The position numbers and the translations under genes were made by a program. Shown piece after piece: positions 1 to 9,043 of a DNA stretch of 64,000 nucleotides. Below the pieces are notes generated by a model. The model was not told the origin of the DNA. It saw only the letters and a program-made list of their open reading frames with translations, and searched no databases. This stretch comes from Tenacibaculum tangerinum. GTDB lineage: Bacteria > Bacteroidota > Bacteroidia > Flavobacteriales > Flavobacteriaceae. The stretch is from positions 2,189,001 through 2,253,000 of the forward strand of contig NZ_CP122539.1 of assembly GCF_029853675.1 (NCBI RefSeq), in the 5' to 3' direction. The stretch's first letter is position 1. Each line of letters starts with the position of its first letter.

Positions 1-2004
1 TTATACGCTACTGAATCGAATACCATGGTTCCGATGGCATGTAAGGTATAAAACCATCCACGAGTTTGATCTACTCCTTCAGCAATAAAATTGGCTGGAT
101 AGCTTTCTTTATTATCGATTAATTCTTTATTTTCAAACGGGTAGTGCCATTGTGCATAGGGCATCGAACCAGAATCGAACCAAACATCAATCAAGTCGCT
201 TTCACGTTTCATGGGTTTTCCTGAAGCTGAAACTAAGATAATTTTATCGACTACATTTTTGTGTAAGTCAATTGTATCATAGTTTTCTTCAGACATGTTT
301 CCTACTTCAAAATCAGCAAAAATATCTTCAGACATCACACCTGCTTCTACAGCTTTTGCCATTTCTGATTTCAATTCTGCTACAGAACCAATACAGATTT
401 GTTCTGTTCCGTCTTCGGTACGCCAGATGGGTAATGGAATTCCCCAAAAACGAGAACGCGATAAGTTCCAGTCATTGGCATTTTTTAACCAGTTTCCAAA
501 GCGTCCTTCTCCTGTCGATTTTGGTTTCCAGTTAATGGTTTCGTTCAAATCGAACATTTTATCTTTTACATCGGTTACTTTGATAAACCAAGAGTCTAAT
601 GGGTAGTATAAAATAGGTTTGTCGGTACGCCAGCAGTTCGGATAACTGTGTACGTATTTTTCAACTTTGAAGGCTTTATTTTCTTCTTTTAATCGAATCG
701 CTAGTTCTACGTCTACCGATTTTTCTGGTGCTTCGCCATCAGTATAGTACTCGTTTTTTACATACTTTCCTGCAAATTCTCCCATTTCTGGACGAAACTT
801 CCCTTGTAGGTCTACTAACGGAGACAGGATTCTCGTTTTCATCTAACACCAACATAGGCGGTACTTCTGGTGTTGCTTGTTTGGCTACCAACGCATCGTC
901 GGCACCAAAAGTAGGTGCGGTATGTACGATACCTGTACCATCTTCGGTAGTAACAAAATCTCCTGAAATGACTCTAAAGGCATTTTCTGAGTTTTGGTAT
1001 GGTACCGCAAATGGTAATAATTGTTCGTATTTAATACCTACTAAGTCTTTTCCTATAAACTCCTTTACAATCGTATATGGAATTTGCTTATCGCCTTTGG
1101 TATAGTTTGCTAGTTCGGCTGTATCTTCAACTTGGGTAAACTTCTTTCCTGCAAATTGTTTAGATACTAAATTTTTTGCCAATACTACTTGAATGGGTTC
1201 AAAGGTATATTGATTGAATGTTTTTACTAAAACATAGTCAATCTTAGGACCCACTGTTAATGCGGTGTTCGATGGAAGCGTCCAAGGAGTGGTAGTCCAT
1301 GCTAAAAAGTGCACCTCTCCTTCAACCTGTAAAAAGTCTGGTAAGGTTTCTTTGATGGTTTTAAACTGAGCTACTACGGTAGTATCGGTAACGTCTTGAT
1401 AGGTTCCTGGTTGGTTCAACTCGTGCGAGCTTAATCCTGTTCCTGCTTTTGGCGAATAGGGTTGAATGGTATATCCTTTATACAGCAACTCTTTATCATA
1501 AATTTGCTTTAGCAACCACCAAACCGATTCCATATACTTTGGTTTGTAGGTAATGTATGGGTCTTCCATATCTACCCAATAGCCCATTTTTTGGGTAAGA
1601 TCGTTCCAAATATCGGTGTAACGCATTACTGCTTTTTTACAGGCTTCGTTATATTCTTCAACCGTAATTTTAGTTCCGATATCTTCTTTGGTGATTCCTA
1701 GTTCTTTTTCAACGCCCAATTCTACAGGTAGTCCGTGAGTATCCCAACCTGCTTTTCGTTTAACTTGGTATCCTTTTTGAGTTTTATAACGACAAAAAAT
1801 ATCTTTTATGGCGCGTGCCATTACATGGTGAATTCCTGGCAACCCGTTTGCTGAAGGTGGTCCTTCAAAAAACACAAATGGTTCGTTTCCTTCACGTGTA
1901 GTAATACTTTTTTCAAAGATGTTGTTTGCTGACCAATAGTTTAATATTTCTTCGGCTACTTTTGGTAAATCCAATCCTTTGTATTCCGTAAATTGCTTAC
2001 TCAT
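1..2004 (-). CDS. ileS: Isoleucyl-tRNA synthetase, partial, with an internal frameshift
   Basis: Charges tRNA-Ile with isoleucine in the cytoplasm (class I aminoacyl-tRNA synthetase). Reading leftwards from the ATG at 2004, the protein has the class I nucleotide-binding signature as GLPGIHH at residues 54-60 and the AGWDTHGLPVE block that follows it. The frame then breaks at 819-825: the original frame runs on to a stop near 739, whereas the frame one base over continues as LVDLQGKFRPEMGEFAG and stays open to position 1. About 668 codons are visible. The rest, including the KMSKS-type loop and anticodon-binding domain, lies left of the window. Because the gene is normally essential, a one-base error in the sequence is more likely than a real null allele, unless a second ileS exists elsewhere. 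Confidence 0.95.
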
Positions 2005-2129
2005 TTTGTCGGTATATTAATTGAAGCTGCGAAATTACGTATTTTCTTGTAATTGTTGAATTTGAGATATAAAAAAACGCCTGAAAAAGCTGCCATAAAG
2101 CAGCTAGCTGTTGATTTATTGCAGGTAAA

Positions 2130-2891
2130 TTAACTCAGCCCTCTTTCTTTTTTTATTTGTTCGTATGCTAATTGAATTTTTTGAAATTTTTCTTTAGCTC
2201 CTTTTTTATGTTCATCTCCTAAATTTTGCAATTTATCTGGATGGTATTTTTTAGCCATTCTGCGATAGGCCTTTTTTACTTCTTCATTGCTCGCTTGCTT
2301 TGTTATTTCGAGAATTGTATACGCTGTATCAGAATCGTCATAAAACATCGCTTTTATCGACGAATAATCGTATTCGTTGATATACAAATAGCTTGCTATT
2401 TTTCTAATTTCTTCCTCTTCAACACTGGTTACTTGACCGTCTGCTTGTGCTATTCCAAATAAAAAATGCAGTAACTGCAAGCGTGTAGCATGCGACATAT
2501 ACTGACGTATTTGTAAGCAAACTTGCCTTGTCGATATTTTCTTTTTTATAATACCATTAAATAATTTAAAGGCATGATTTGCTCGTTCTTTTCCATACAT
2601 TTTTACAAAATACATACGAACGTAGTCTAACTCTCGTCGATCTATTTTTCCGTCAGATTTTATTACTACCGATGCCAATATTAATAGACTTATCTCAAAA
2701 TCGCCCGAAGTAGCTCTTCCTCTTCTGGGTTGTCCTTCTGTTCTTTTTTGATACTCTCGTTGCTCTTGTACAAAATCTTCAATTGAAACTCCATCTATAA
2801 AACTTCCCACAACAAACCCTATGATGGCTCCTATTGGTCCTCCTAAAGTAAAGCCTGCTCCTGCTCCAAGCCATTTTGCAAATTTTCCCAT
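2130..2891 (-). CDS. TerB-like and J-domain protein (DjlA type)
   Basis: Probable membrane-associated co-chaperone. The first 35 residues are glycine-rich and hydrophobic ([20 protein letters not shown]) and could enter the membrane. Residues about 65-175 resemble the TerB-type helical domain, with two acidic helix-loop segments ([20 protein letters not shown]). Residues about 190-253 form a J domain with the diagnostic His-Pro-Asp at 217-219, the motif that stimulates DnaK-type ATPases. This order matches the DjlA family. The gene stands alone between ileS and the bacilliredoxin gene and has its own TATCTTTG-type box about 20 bases upstream. The client is unknown. Confidence 0.85.
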   Translation of the reverse strand: MGKFAKWLGAGAGFTLGGPIGAIIGFVVGSFIDGVSIEDFVQEQREYQKRTEGQPRRGRATSGDFEISLLILASVVIKSDGKIDRRELDYVRMYFVKMYGKERANHAFKLFNGIIKKKISTRQVCLQIRQYMSHATRLQLLHFLFGIAQADGQVTSVEEEEIRKIASYLYINEYDYSSIKAMFYDDSDTAYTILEITKQASNEEVKKAYRRMAKKYHPDKLQNLGDEHKKGAKEKFQKIQLAYEQIKKERGLS

Positions 2892-2910
2892 TGTATTTTT
2901 TTATAAGCTA

Positions 2911-2918
2911 CAAAGATA
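2911..2918 (-). promoter_or_regulatory. -7 box TATCTTTG for the TerB/J-domain gene
   Basis: CAAAGATA on the top strand reads TATCTTTG on the minus strand and fits the flavobacterial TAnnTTTG -7 consensus. It lies about 20 bases before the start codon. I see no clear TTG at the usual -33 distance. Confidence 0.5.
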
Positions 2919-2954
2919 AAACATTACCGAACTATATGCATTAGCTATTTTGGG

Positions 2955-2985
2955 TTGATTGTTGCTATGAAAAGAAGTATCTTTG
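2955..2985 (+). promoter_or_regulatory. Promoter of the bacilliredoxin gene (TTG-N20-TATCTTTG)
   Basis: TTG at 2955-2957 and TATCTTTG at 2978-2985 are 20 bases apart, matching the -33/-7 arrangement known for Bacteroidota sigma factors. The -7 box ends 22 bases before the ATG at 3008. It is one of the two best-formed promoters in the window. Confidence 0.65.
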
Positions 2986-3007
2986 CATGAAATTTTAATT
3001 CAAGAAT

Positions 3008-3418
3008 ATGTATCCAGAAGAATTAGTAAAACCAATGCGCGATCAATTAATCGACGCTGGTTTTGAAGCTTTATATACTGCTGAAGATGTTGATAATGCT
3101 TTAGCCAAAGAAGGAACTACGTTAGTAATGGTAAACTCTGTTTGTGGATGTGCTGCAGGTACTGCAAGACCAGGAGCTATTGCTTCTTTAGGGGCAGATA
3201 AAACTCCTACCCATTTAACCACTGTTTTTGCAGGTGTTGAAAAAGAATCTACAGCGAAGGCAAGAGAATATATGATTCCTTTTCCTCCATCATCTCCTGC
3301 AATTGCGTTATTTAAAGATGGAAATTTAGTACACATGTTAGAGCGTCATCATATCGAAGGACGTTCTGCACAAGCAATTGCACAAAATTTAGTGGCTGCT
3401 TACGATGAGTTTTGTTAA
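3008..3418 (+). CDS. Bacilliredoxin family protein (BrxA/BrxB, YphP/YqiW-like)
   Basis: Small cytoplasmic thiol-disulfide protein of 136 residues, the usual family length. In Firmicutes the family removes bacillithiol from oxidised proteins; whether this organism makes bacillithiol cannot be seen here. The active site is the Cys-Gly-Cys at residues 46-48 in NSVCGCAAGTARPG, a block nearly invariant in the family. The N terminus MYPEELVKPMRDQL and the C-terminal HHIEGRSAQAIAQNL also match. It has its own promoter and a strong terminator at 3462-3488. Confidence 0.9.
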   Translation: MYPEELVKPMRDQLIDAGFEALYTAEDVDNALAKEGTTLVMVNSVCGCAAGTARPGAIASLGADKTPTHLTTVFAGVEKESTAKAREYMIPFPPSSPAIALFKDGNLVHMLERHHIEGRSAQAIAQNLVAAYDEFC

Positions 3419-3461
3419 TCTTTTTTAGACACAAGACTTTTAGATTAAAAAACAAAGACCT

Positions 3462-3488
3462 AAAAATCCAGCAATTTGCTGGATTTTT
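3462..3488. terminator. Bidirectional terminator between the bacilliredoxin gene and umuD
   Basis: AAAAATCCAGCA and TGCTGGATTTTT form a perfect 12-bp stem around a 3-base loop, with A and T runs on the two sides. It can serve both converging genes. Confidence 0.85.
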
Positions 3489-3581
3489 GAGTTTAAGGTT
3501 CCTCTTACAAAGCCCGAAATGAATCTTTGACCTAGAAGTCTTGATTCTTCTGTCTAGCAGCGAAGCTGTCTTGATTCTCCT

Positions 3582-4040
3582 TTACACTTTTTTAATCACA
3601 TTGGTGACAACTCCCCAAATGATAAAATTATTTTCTTCGGTAATTTTTATAATTGGATAGTTTGGATTTTCGGGTTGCAACCAAACCTCATCTCCTTCAA
3701 CTCGTAAGCGCTTTACTGTAAACTCTCCGTCTAAAAAACATACCGCTATTTTGTTATTGGTTGGCGGAATACTTCTATCGATAACCAACAAATCGTTATC
3801 ATCTAATCCTGCACCAATCATCGATTGCCCACTTACTCGTGCAAAAAAAGTAGCTTCTTTATTTTTAATAAGCTCTTCGTCTAACGAAATACGTGTTTCT
3901 CTAAAATCATCGGCAGGTGAAGGGAATCCGGCAGAAATACCTGTATCTATAAAAATGGCTCCTTCGCTTTCACTGAACTCTTTTGGTAAGAAAAAAGTCA
4001 ATGTTTCTGATGCTTTTACTTGCTTTAATTTTCGTAACAT
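3582..4040 (-). CDS. umuD: UmuD-like autoproteolytic subunit of DNA polymerase V (S24 family)
   Basis: S24 serine peptidase-type protein of 152 residues. Family members cut themselves on RecA filaments and then join UmuC in translesion synthesis. The likely cleavage bond is Ala37-Gly38 (ISAGFPSP), the nucleophile is Ser73 (VSGQSMIG) and the general base is Lys110 (GEFTVKRL). There is no N-terminal helix-turn-helix, so it is UmuD rather than LexA. It lies 25 bases downstream of umuC on the same strand, so the gene order is umuC-umuD, the reverse of the usual umuDC. Confidence 0.9.
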   Translation of the reverse strand: MLRKLKQVKASETLTFFLPKEFSESEGAIFIDTGISAGFPSPADDFRETRISLDEELIKNKEATFFARVSGQSMIGAGLDDNDLLVIDRSIPPTNNKIAVCFLDGEFTVKRLRVEGDEVWLQPENPNYPIIKITEENNFIIWGVVTNVIKKV

Positions 4041-4065
4041 CTTGTGTTTTTTTATTTAACTAAAC

Positions 4066-5322
4066 TTACTTTGCCTTAATAATATCGTTAATATTCGTGG
4101 TGTATTTTGGCGATAATCGTTCTTGACGCATCTTCCAAGTACGTTGCAAATCTTGATTGGCTAATTTAATTTTATCAGCCTTATAGGTTTGATTTATCTT
4201 ATCAATCGCACTCATTAAAGAAGTGTGTTTCGGATTTTCGCTTGCAAACATATCTAACTGATAGTTGTCTGAAGGTACTAACCCTGTTACAATTACCCCT
4301 GCTCTTTTGTACTGTATTCCTTCTTTAAAAATAGTGGTTACTGCCTGTACTGCACTTTTACTAATGGTTAATGTAGAATTTGTTGGATACGGAAACACTA
4401 CTGTTTTACTTGCCCGATGTTGTTCTGTGTCCTTTTTATGATAGTCGCTACGTAGTATAACGATTACCATGTGACAACATGAGTTTTGCTTCCGTAGTTT
4501 TTCTGCACAACTCACAGCAAACGTTGAAATTCTTTCTTTAATATTGTCTAAGTCAGAAAATGTATATTCAAAACTTCGGGTTGTTGCGATGGCTTTTTTG
4601 TTCGTAGGCTCATCCAATAGTATTTTAGATTCTCCTTCTAAATCTTTTTTCAATTTCCACCCGGTTATCGAAAGATTTTTCAATACCCAATCGTCGTTTA
4701 ATTGCGTAAAATCGTATGCCTTTTTACAGCCTTTCGCTAACAATCTTTTTTGCATTCCTCTACCAATTCCCCAAACGCTTTCTATAGGAATCCATTTTAA
4801 CGCCTTACTTCTTTTTTCTTCAGAATCAATTACATACACACCTCCTGTTTCCTTTAAAAATTTTCGAGCTATTTTATTAGCCACTTTACTCAACGCTTTG
4901 GTGGGCGCAATTCCTACACAGGTAGGAATCCCCGTCCACTGTAAAATTCTACTCCTAATTGCTGTTCCGTAGGAATTAAAATCATACTCATCAAAACCTT
5001 TGAATTGCAGAAAAGCTTCATCAATAGAATACACCTCAACATCTGGAGAAAATTGTTCTAAAATTTTCATTACGCGTGCACTCATGTCTCCATACAGCGG
5101 ATAATTAGAGGATAGCACTGAAATGTTATTGTTTTTACAAAACTGATTCCATTTAAAAATAGGGGCGGCAAACGGAAGCTGTAATGCTTTTGCCTCATCG
5201 CTCATTGAAATAACACACCCATCGTTATTGCTTAAAATAGCCACAGGTTTTCCTTGCAAATTCGGATTAAAAACCCGCTCGCAAGAAACATAAAAGTTAT
5301 TACAATCTACCAACGCATACAT
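4066..5322 (-). CDS. umuC: Y-family DNA polymerase, UmuC-like catalytic subunit
   Basis: Error-prone translesion polymerase of 418 residues, the family length. The palm-domain metal ligands are visible: Asp6 in ALVDCNNFYVSCE and Asp101-Glu102 in VYSIDEAFL. The Y-family helix-hairpin-helix region follows (SVWGIGRGMQKRL), then the little-finger domain (ATTRSFEYTF) and a UmuC-type C terminus. It is transcribed ahead of umuD and shares a 60-base divergent spacer with the Lrp gene. A SOS-type operator would be expected there, but I cannot identify one. Confidence 0.93.
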   Translation of the reverse strand: MYALVDCNNFYVSCERVFNPNLQGKPVAILSNNDGCVISMSDEAKALQLPFAAPIFKWNQFCKNNNISVLSSNYPLYGDMSARVMKILEQFSPDVEVYSIDEAFLQFKGFDEYDFNSYGTAIRSRILQWTGIPTCVGIAPTKALSKVANKIARKFLKETGGVYVIDSEEKRSKALKWIPIESVWGIGRGMQKRLLAKGCKKAYDFTQLNDDWVLKNLSITGWKLKKDLEGESKILLDEPTNKKAIATTRSFEYTFSDLDNIKERISTFAVSCAEKLRKQNSCCHMVIVILRSDYHKKDTEQHRASKTVVFPYPTNSTLTISKSAVQAVTTIFKEGIQYKRAGVIVTGLVPSDNYQLDMFASENPKHTSLMSAIDKINQTYKADKIKLANQDLQRTWKMRQERLSPKYTTNINDIIKAK

Positions 5323-5370
5323 ACGGTAAAGGTACAGAATATTGAAAAATGAACTCTAGCGAACTTTGCT

Positions 5371-5378
5371 TATTTTTG
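5371..5378 (+). promoter_or_regulatory. -7 box TATTTTTG for the Lrp-type regulator
   Basis: TATTTTTG fits TAnnTTTG and ends only four bases before the ATG at 5383. If used, it would give a very short leader or a leaderless mRNA. No TTG is correctly spaced upstream (nearest at 5342-5344). Confidence 0.4.
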
Positions 5379-5382
5379 TGTT

Positions 5383-5844
5383 ATGGTTAGAAAGTTAAAA
5401 ATTGACGGAATTGATAAAATTATTATCAAACGCCTTGTAAAAGATGCTCGTACACCCATTTTAAGTATTGCTAGAGAAGTGGGAATATCTGGAGCTGCCA
5501 TTCATCAACGATTGCGAAAATTGGATGAATCGGATTTAATTGATGGGTATAAAATGATTTTAAACCCGAAAGCTTTAGGATATACTACCACCGCTTTTGT
5601 TGGGGTCTTTTTAGATTCTTCAAGCCTATATTCTTCTGCAATTAAACGGTTAAAAGAAATTCCTGAGATTGTAGAAAGTCATTACACCACAGGTAACTAT
5701 GCTATTTTTATTAAAATTTTATGTAAAAACAACGAAGACTTAATGCATTTGTTAAATAGAGATATTCAAACCATAAAAGGAGTTTCAAGAACCGAAACTT
5801 TTATATCTTTAGACCAGCAAATAGATCGACAAATTAAAATTTAA
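5383..5844 (+). CDS. Lrp/AsnC family transcriptional regulator
   Basis: DNA-binding regulator of 153 residues, typical for the family. Residues about 8-60 are the winged helix-turn-helix (IIKRLVKDARTPILSIAREVG, then SGAAIHQRLRKL). Residues about 70-145 are the ligand-binding RAM domain (TTTAFVGVFLD, HYTTGNYAIFIKI). Members usually sense amino acids and act as octamers or larger. The target is unknown. The gene is divergent from umuC and is followed after 8 bases by the HupE-like gene, so those two are probably co-transcribed. Confidence 0.93.
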   Translation: MVRKLKIDGIDKIIIKRLVKDARTPILSIAREVGISGAAIHQRLRKLDESDLIDGYKMILNPKALGYTTTAFVGVFLDSSSLYSSAIKRLKEIPEIVESHYTTGNYAIFIKILCKNNEDLMHLLNRDIQTIKGVSRTETFISLDQQIDRQIKI

Positions 5845-5852
5845 AACCCCGA

Positions 5853-6434
5853 ATGAACGATTTTATCTTCTACTTTAAAATGGGCTTGTTTCATGTGCTA
5901 GATTTTAAAGCCTACGACCATATTTTATTCTTAATTGTACTAACCGTTGTATACCAATTTAAACAGTGGACAAAAGTTTTATGGCTCATTACCTTATTTA
6001 CTATTGGACATTCGATAACCCTAGCGCTTTCTGCCTACGGGATTTTAAATGTACGGGCAGATTTAATCGAGTTTTTAATCCCGCTAACCATTTTTATTAC
6101 GGGATTAATGAATGTGTTAACCGCTAAAAAAGCATCGGTAGGAAAAGAAAATCAGAATTTATTTTTTGCGCTTTTCTTCGGATTAATTCACGGATTGGGT
6201 TTTTCGAACTACTTTAAAATGATGATTGGAAAAACTTCTGATAAGTTTTTACCTTTGGTTGAGTTTGCGTTGGGTGTAGAAGCAGCACAAATTATTATTG
6301 TGCTAGGTATTTTGTTACTCGGTGCCTTGGTACAATCAATTTTTAACGTAAATCGTCGTGATTGGATTTTAATCATGTCGTCTATCGTAATAGGTTTTTC
6401 TTTACAAATGATGATTGACCGTGTTTTTTGGTAA
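5853..6434 (+). CDS. HupE/UreJ-like integral membrane protein
   Basis: Inner-membrane protein of 193 residues with about six hydrophobic segments. The pattern HVLDFKAYDHILFLIVLTVV near the N terminus, LFTIGHSITLALSAYG around residue 55 and FGLIHGLGFSNYF around residue 110 is characteristic of the HupE/UreJ_2 group; some of its relatives are metal (nickel, cobalt) permeases. No hydrogenase or urease genes are nearby, so the substrate cannot be named. It follows the Lrp gene by 8 bases. Confidence 0.8.
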   Translation: MNDFIFYFKMGLFHVLDFKAYDHILFLIVLTVVYQFKQWTKVLWLITLFTIGHSITLALSAYGILNVRADLIEFLIPLTIFITGLMNVLTAKKASVGKENQNLFFALFFGLIHGLGFSNYFKMMIGKTSDKFLPLVEFALGVEAAQIIIVLGILLLGALVQSIFNVNRRDWILIMSSIVIGFSLQMMIDRVFW

Positions 6435-6501
6435 AAATTAACAACTAACTAAACGAAATCTAATTACCTTAGCCTGTCTAGAAAAAACCACATTAAAAAT
6501 T

Positions 6502-6930
6502 TTGAAAAAAAAACAATTAAAATATGACGTTGCTTATTTAAAAATGGCAAATGAATGGGCGCAACTTTCACACTGTATTCGTAAAAAAGTAGGTGCTTTA
6601 ATTGTTAAAGATCGCATGATTATTTCTGATGGTTATAACGGCACACCCTCTGGCTTTGAAAATTATTGTGAAGATGAAGAGGGATATACCAAATGGTATG
6701 TATTGCATGCCGAAGCGAATGCCATTTTAAAAGTAGCTTCTTCAACACAAGCGTGTAAAGGTGCTACCTTATACATAACCCTTTCTCCTTGCCAACAATG
6801 TAGTAAACTCATACACCAAGCAGGTATTAAACGGGTGGTATACGCCAACGCATACAAAGACCGTTCTGGGTTAGATTTTTTAGAAAAAGCAGGTGTTGAA
6901 TTGACGTATTTACCTTATGAACAAGAATAA
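6502..6930 (+). CDS. dCMP/cytidine deaminase family protein with a TTG start
   Basis: Zinc-dependent deaminase of 142 residues, most likely dCMP deaminase feeding dUMP to thymidylate synthesis. Zinc ligands and catalytic Glu are visible: His69-Ala-Glu71 (VLHAEANAI) and Cys97/Cys100 (SPCQQC). The substrate-binding SDGYNGTPSGFEN block is typical of dCMP deaminases. The start codon appears to be TTG at 6502: the peptide MKKKQLKYDVAYLKMANEW matches the family N terminus, and the first ATG (codon 15) would remove the first helix. Its end overlaps the next gene by 14 bases, implying co-translation. Confidence 0.9.
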   Translation: MKKKQLKYDVAYLKMANEWAQLSHCIRKKVGALIVKDRMIISDGYNGTPSGFENYCEDEEGYTKWYVLHAEANAILKVASSTQACKGATLYITLSPCQQCSKLIHQAGIKRVVYANAYKDRSGLDFLEKAGVELTYLPYEQE

Positions 6931-8479
6931 TTTACCTATATATTTAGCGATTGCCGTAATTTTCGGTATTCTTATCGGAACCTTTTTTAGCAATGGAAAC
7001 TCAAACAATCTTATTGGAAAAAATTCGGCAAGTGAACGAAAAATAAAACGCTTAATCGACTATATTCAAAGTGATTATGTTGATGATGTAAATACCGATG
7101 AATTATTAGATGGTGCTATTGCCGAGATGCTCGATAAGTTAGATCCGCACTCTGTATACATTCCGAAAGAAAACCTACAATTGGTTACCGAAAATATGCA
7201 GGGTAATTTTGTAGGTATTGGGGTTCAGTTTCGTATGATTGGCGACACCATTACCGTCATACAACCTATTAAAGGTGGACCAAGTATTGAAGCGGGTATT
7301 AAAGCAGGTGACAGAATTTTACTTGCAGATAAAGATACTCTGTACGGAAAGAAGTTGCAAACTTCTCAAATAATGAAAGCTTTAAAAGGAAGACCCAACA
7401 CGAAAGTTGATTTACAAGTTTACAGAAAAACTAACGATAGTATTTTTGATATTACCATTAACCGAGGCAAGGTAAATATTAAAAGTGTAGATGTTGCCTA
7501 TATGCTGAATGATAGCATCGGCTATATAAAATTAGATCGTTTTGCACGCAATACCTACGTTGAATTCAAATCTTCTTTACAGAAGCTACTTACCAAAGGA
7601 ATGACCGATTTGGTGTTGGATCTTCGTGGAAATGGTGGTGGCTATATTGATATTGCCAATAGTATTGTAGATGAATTTTTAGAAGATGACAAGCTCATCG
7701 TTTTTACTAAAAATAACAAAGGAGAAATCGTAGAGTCTTTCGCTACCGAAAAAGGAGATTTTGAACACGGTGGTTTGTATGTTTTAATTGATGAAAACTC
7801 TGCTTCTGCTTCTGAAATTGTAGCGGGTGCTTTGCAAGACAACGATAAAGGAATTATCATCGGTCGCCGTTCTTTTGGTAAAGGGTTGGTACAGCAAGAA
7901 ATGGATTTAGGAGATGGCTCGGCAGTACGATTAACCACTGCCAGATATTATACCCCTACAGGGCGTTCTATTCAAAAACCTTACAAAAAAGAAGCTGATG
8001 CCGAAGAATACAATCACGATTTTGAGACTCGATTAGAAAATGGTGAATTATTTACAAAAGATAGTATTAAAATTGTTGACAGCCTTAAATATACAACCCC
8101 AAAAGGCAAAATAGTATATGGTGGTGGTGGAATTATTCCTGATTATTTTGTCGCCGTAGATACCACAGCATACATTCCTACAATTTTCTTCCGCCCTTTA
8201 AATGATTTTGCTTTTTCGTATGTAGATGACAATCGTAAAAAGCTAGCTGCTTTAACTATTGAAGATTTCATGAATAACTTTGATAAAAATAAGGAGGTTT
8301 CTAATCAATTTTTAGCTGAGTTAAAAGAGTATAGACTTGCTGAAAAAACAAAAAATCAACTTCGAAACAATTTAAAGATACTTATTGCTCGTGAACTTTT
8401 TAGTGATGAAGGCTTGTATAAAGTAGATCAAAAAGACGATAAAATGCTACAAAAAGTGTTTGAGTTAGAAGCTAAGTAA
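6917..8479 (+). CDS. S41 family C-terminal processing protease (CtpA/Prc-like)
   Basis: Periplasmic or membrane-anchored serine protease of 520 residues. Residues about 7-24 are a signal anchor. Residues about 95-175 are a PDZ domain (GNFVGIGVQF, GIKAGDRIL). Residues about 190-360 are the S41 core, with DLRGNGGGY at 235-243, the nucleophile region SASAS at 295-299 and the catalytic Lys322 in RSFGKGLVQ. The C-terminal 150 residues are a helical extension. Such enzymes trim exported proteins from the C terminus. The gene starts inside the end of the deaminase gene. Confidence 0.92.
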   Translation: MNKNNLPIYLAIAVIFGILIGTFFSNGNSNNLIGKNSASERKIKRLIDYIQSDYVDDVNTDELLDGAIAEMLDKLDPHSVYIPKENLQLVTENMQGNFVGIGVQFRMIGDTITVIQPIKGGPSIEAGIKAGDRILLADKDTLYGKKLQTSQIMKALKGRPNTKVDLQVYRKTNDSIFDITINRGKVNIKSVDVAYMLNDSIGYIKLDRFARNTYVEFKSSLQKLLTKGMTDLVLDLRGNGGGYIDIANSIVDEFLEDDKLIVFTKNNKGEIVESFATEKGDFEHGGLYVLIDENSASASEIVAGALQDNDKGIIIGRRSFGKGLVQQEMDLGDGSAVRLTTARYYTPTGRSIQKPYKKEADAEEYNHDFETRLENGELFTKDSIKIVDSLKYTTPKGKIVYGGGGIIPDYFVAVDTTAYIPTIFFRPLNDFAFSYVDDNRKKLAALTIEDFMNNFDKNKEVSNQFLAELKEYRLAEKTKNQLRNNLKILIARELFSDEGLYKVDQKDDKMLQKVFELEAK

Positions 8480-8482
8480 AAG

Positions 8483-9040
8483 CTACTTCTCTTGTTGAAC
8501 TCTTTTTTCTTGATATACCTTAACAATGGTTGGATTTTGCGGACAGCTTTTTAGTTGTTCTAATGCATCTCCTGCTTTTACCAACCCTGTTTGTAGTACT
8601 TTAAAATACACTCCCGGATAATTTTGTTGCCAAAATTGTTTTACGATTTTCATATCGTTAAAGCGCACGCCCAATGTTCTGCAGGGTTCGCGTGGTTTGG
8701 TTACCTCAATAATAACTTCGCCTATTTTAAAGGTATCCCCTACATGCAATTGACGTTCATCTAAATCGTCAACAGTTAAATTTTCGCCAAACATTCCGAA
8801 CTGCCAATCTAAATCTGGATATAATTCTTTCCAATACGCATAGTGTTTTGCCGAATAACCATATACCGCTTGGTCTGTTCCTCCATGGTGTTTTCTATCG
8901 CAAATAGTATCTTCTTTTACTTTTTCTAAATCTAAAAAAATAGGATTTTCGACAGGAAATTTAAAAATACCCGTGGTAATCGTTTTACCTTTCCAATCGA
9001 TTTTCTTTCTTTCTCCGATATTCGTCGCTACTATTTTCAT
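8483..9040 (-). CDS. MOSC domain protein (YiiM-like)
   Basis: Cytoplasmic protein of 185 residues. The MOSC beta-barrel core is seen in CDRKHHGGTDQAVYGYS, FGENLTV and the conserved cysteine Cys120 in KPREPCRTLG, which in this family is thought to hold sulfur or contact molybdenum cofactor. YiiM-type proteins reduce N-hydroxylated bases using molybdenum cofactor; that role is inferred by family only. It starts 3 bases after the stop of the large lipoprotein gene, so both are probably on one transcript, although no functional link is obvious. Confidence 0.87.
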   Translation of the reverse strand: MKIVATNIGERKKIDWKGKTITTGIFKFPVENPIFLDLEKVKEDTICDRKHHGGTDQAVYGYSAKHYAYWKELYPDLDWQFGMFGENLTVDDLDERQLHVGDTFKIGEVIIEVTKPREPCRTLGVRFNDMKIVKQFWQQNYPGVYFKVLQTGLVKAGDALEQLKSCPQNPTIVKVYQEKRVQQEK

Positions 9041-9043
9041 GTT

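Noticed and set aside
728..1105. 125-codon frame opposite ileS
   Set aside because: Sits on the complementary strand of conserved IleRS sequence; no family features.
3530..3585. Repeated GTCTTGATTCT words before umuD
   Set aside because: Only two or three short, imperfect copies in an AT-rich spacer; likely chance or decayed repeat.
5323..5382. SOS (LexA) operator between umuC and the Lrp gene
   Set aside because: No clear palindrome is present, and I do not know a reliable LexA consensus for this group.
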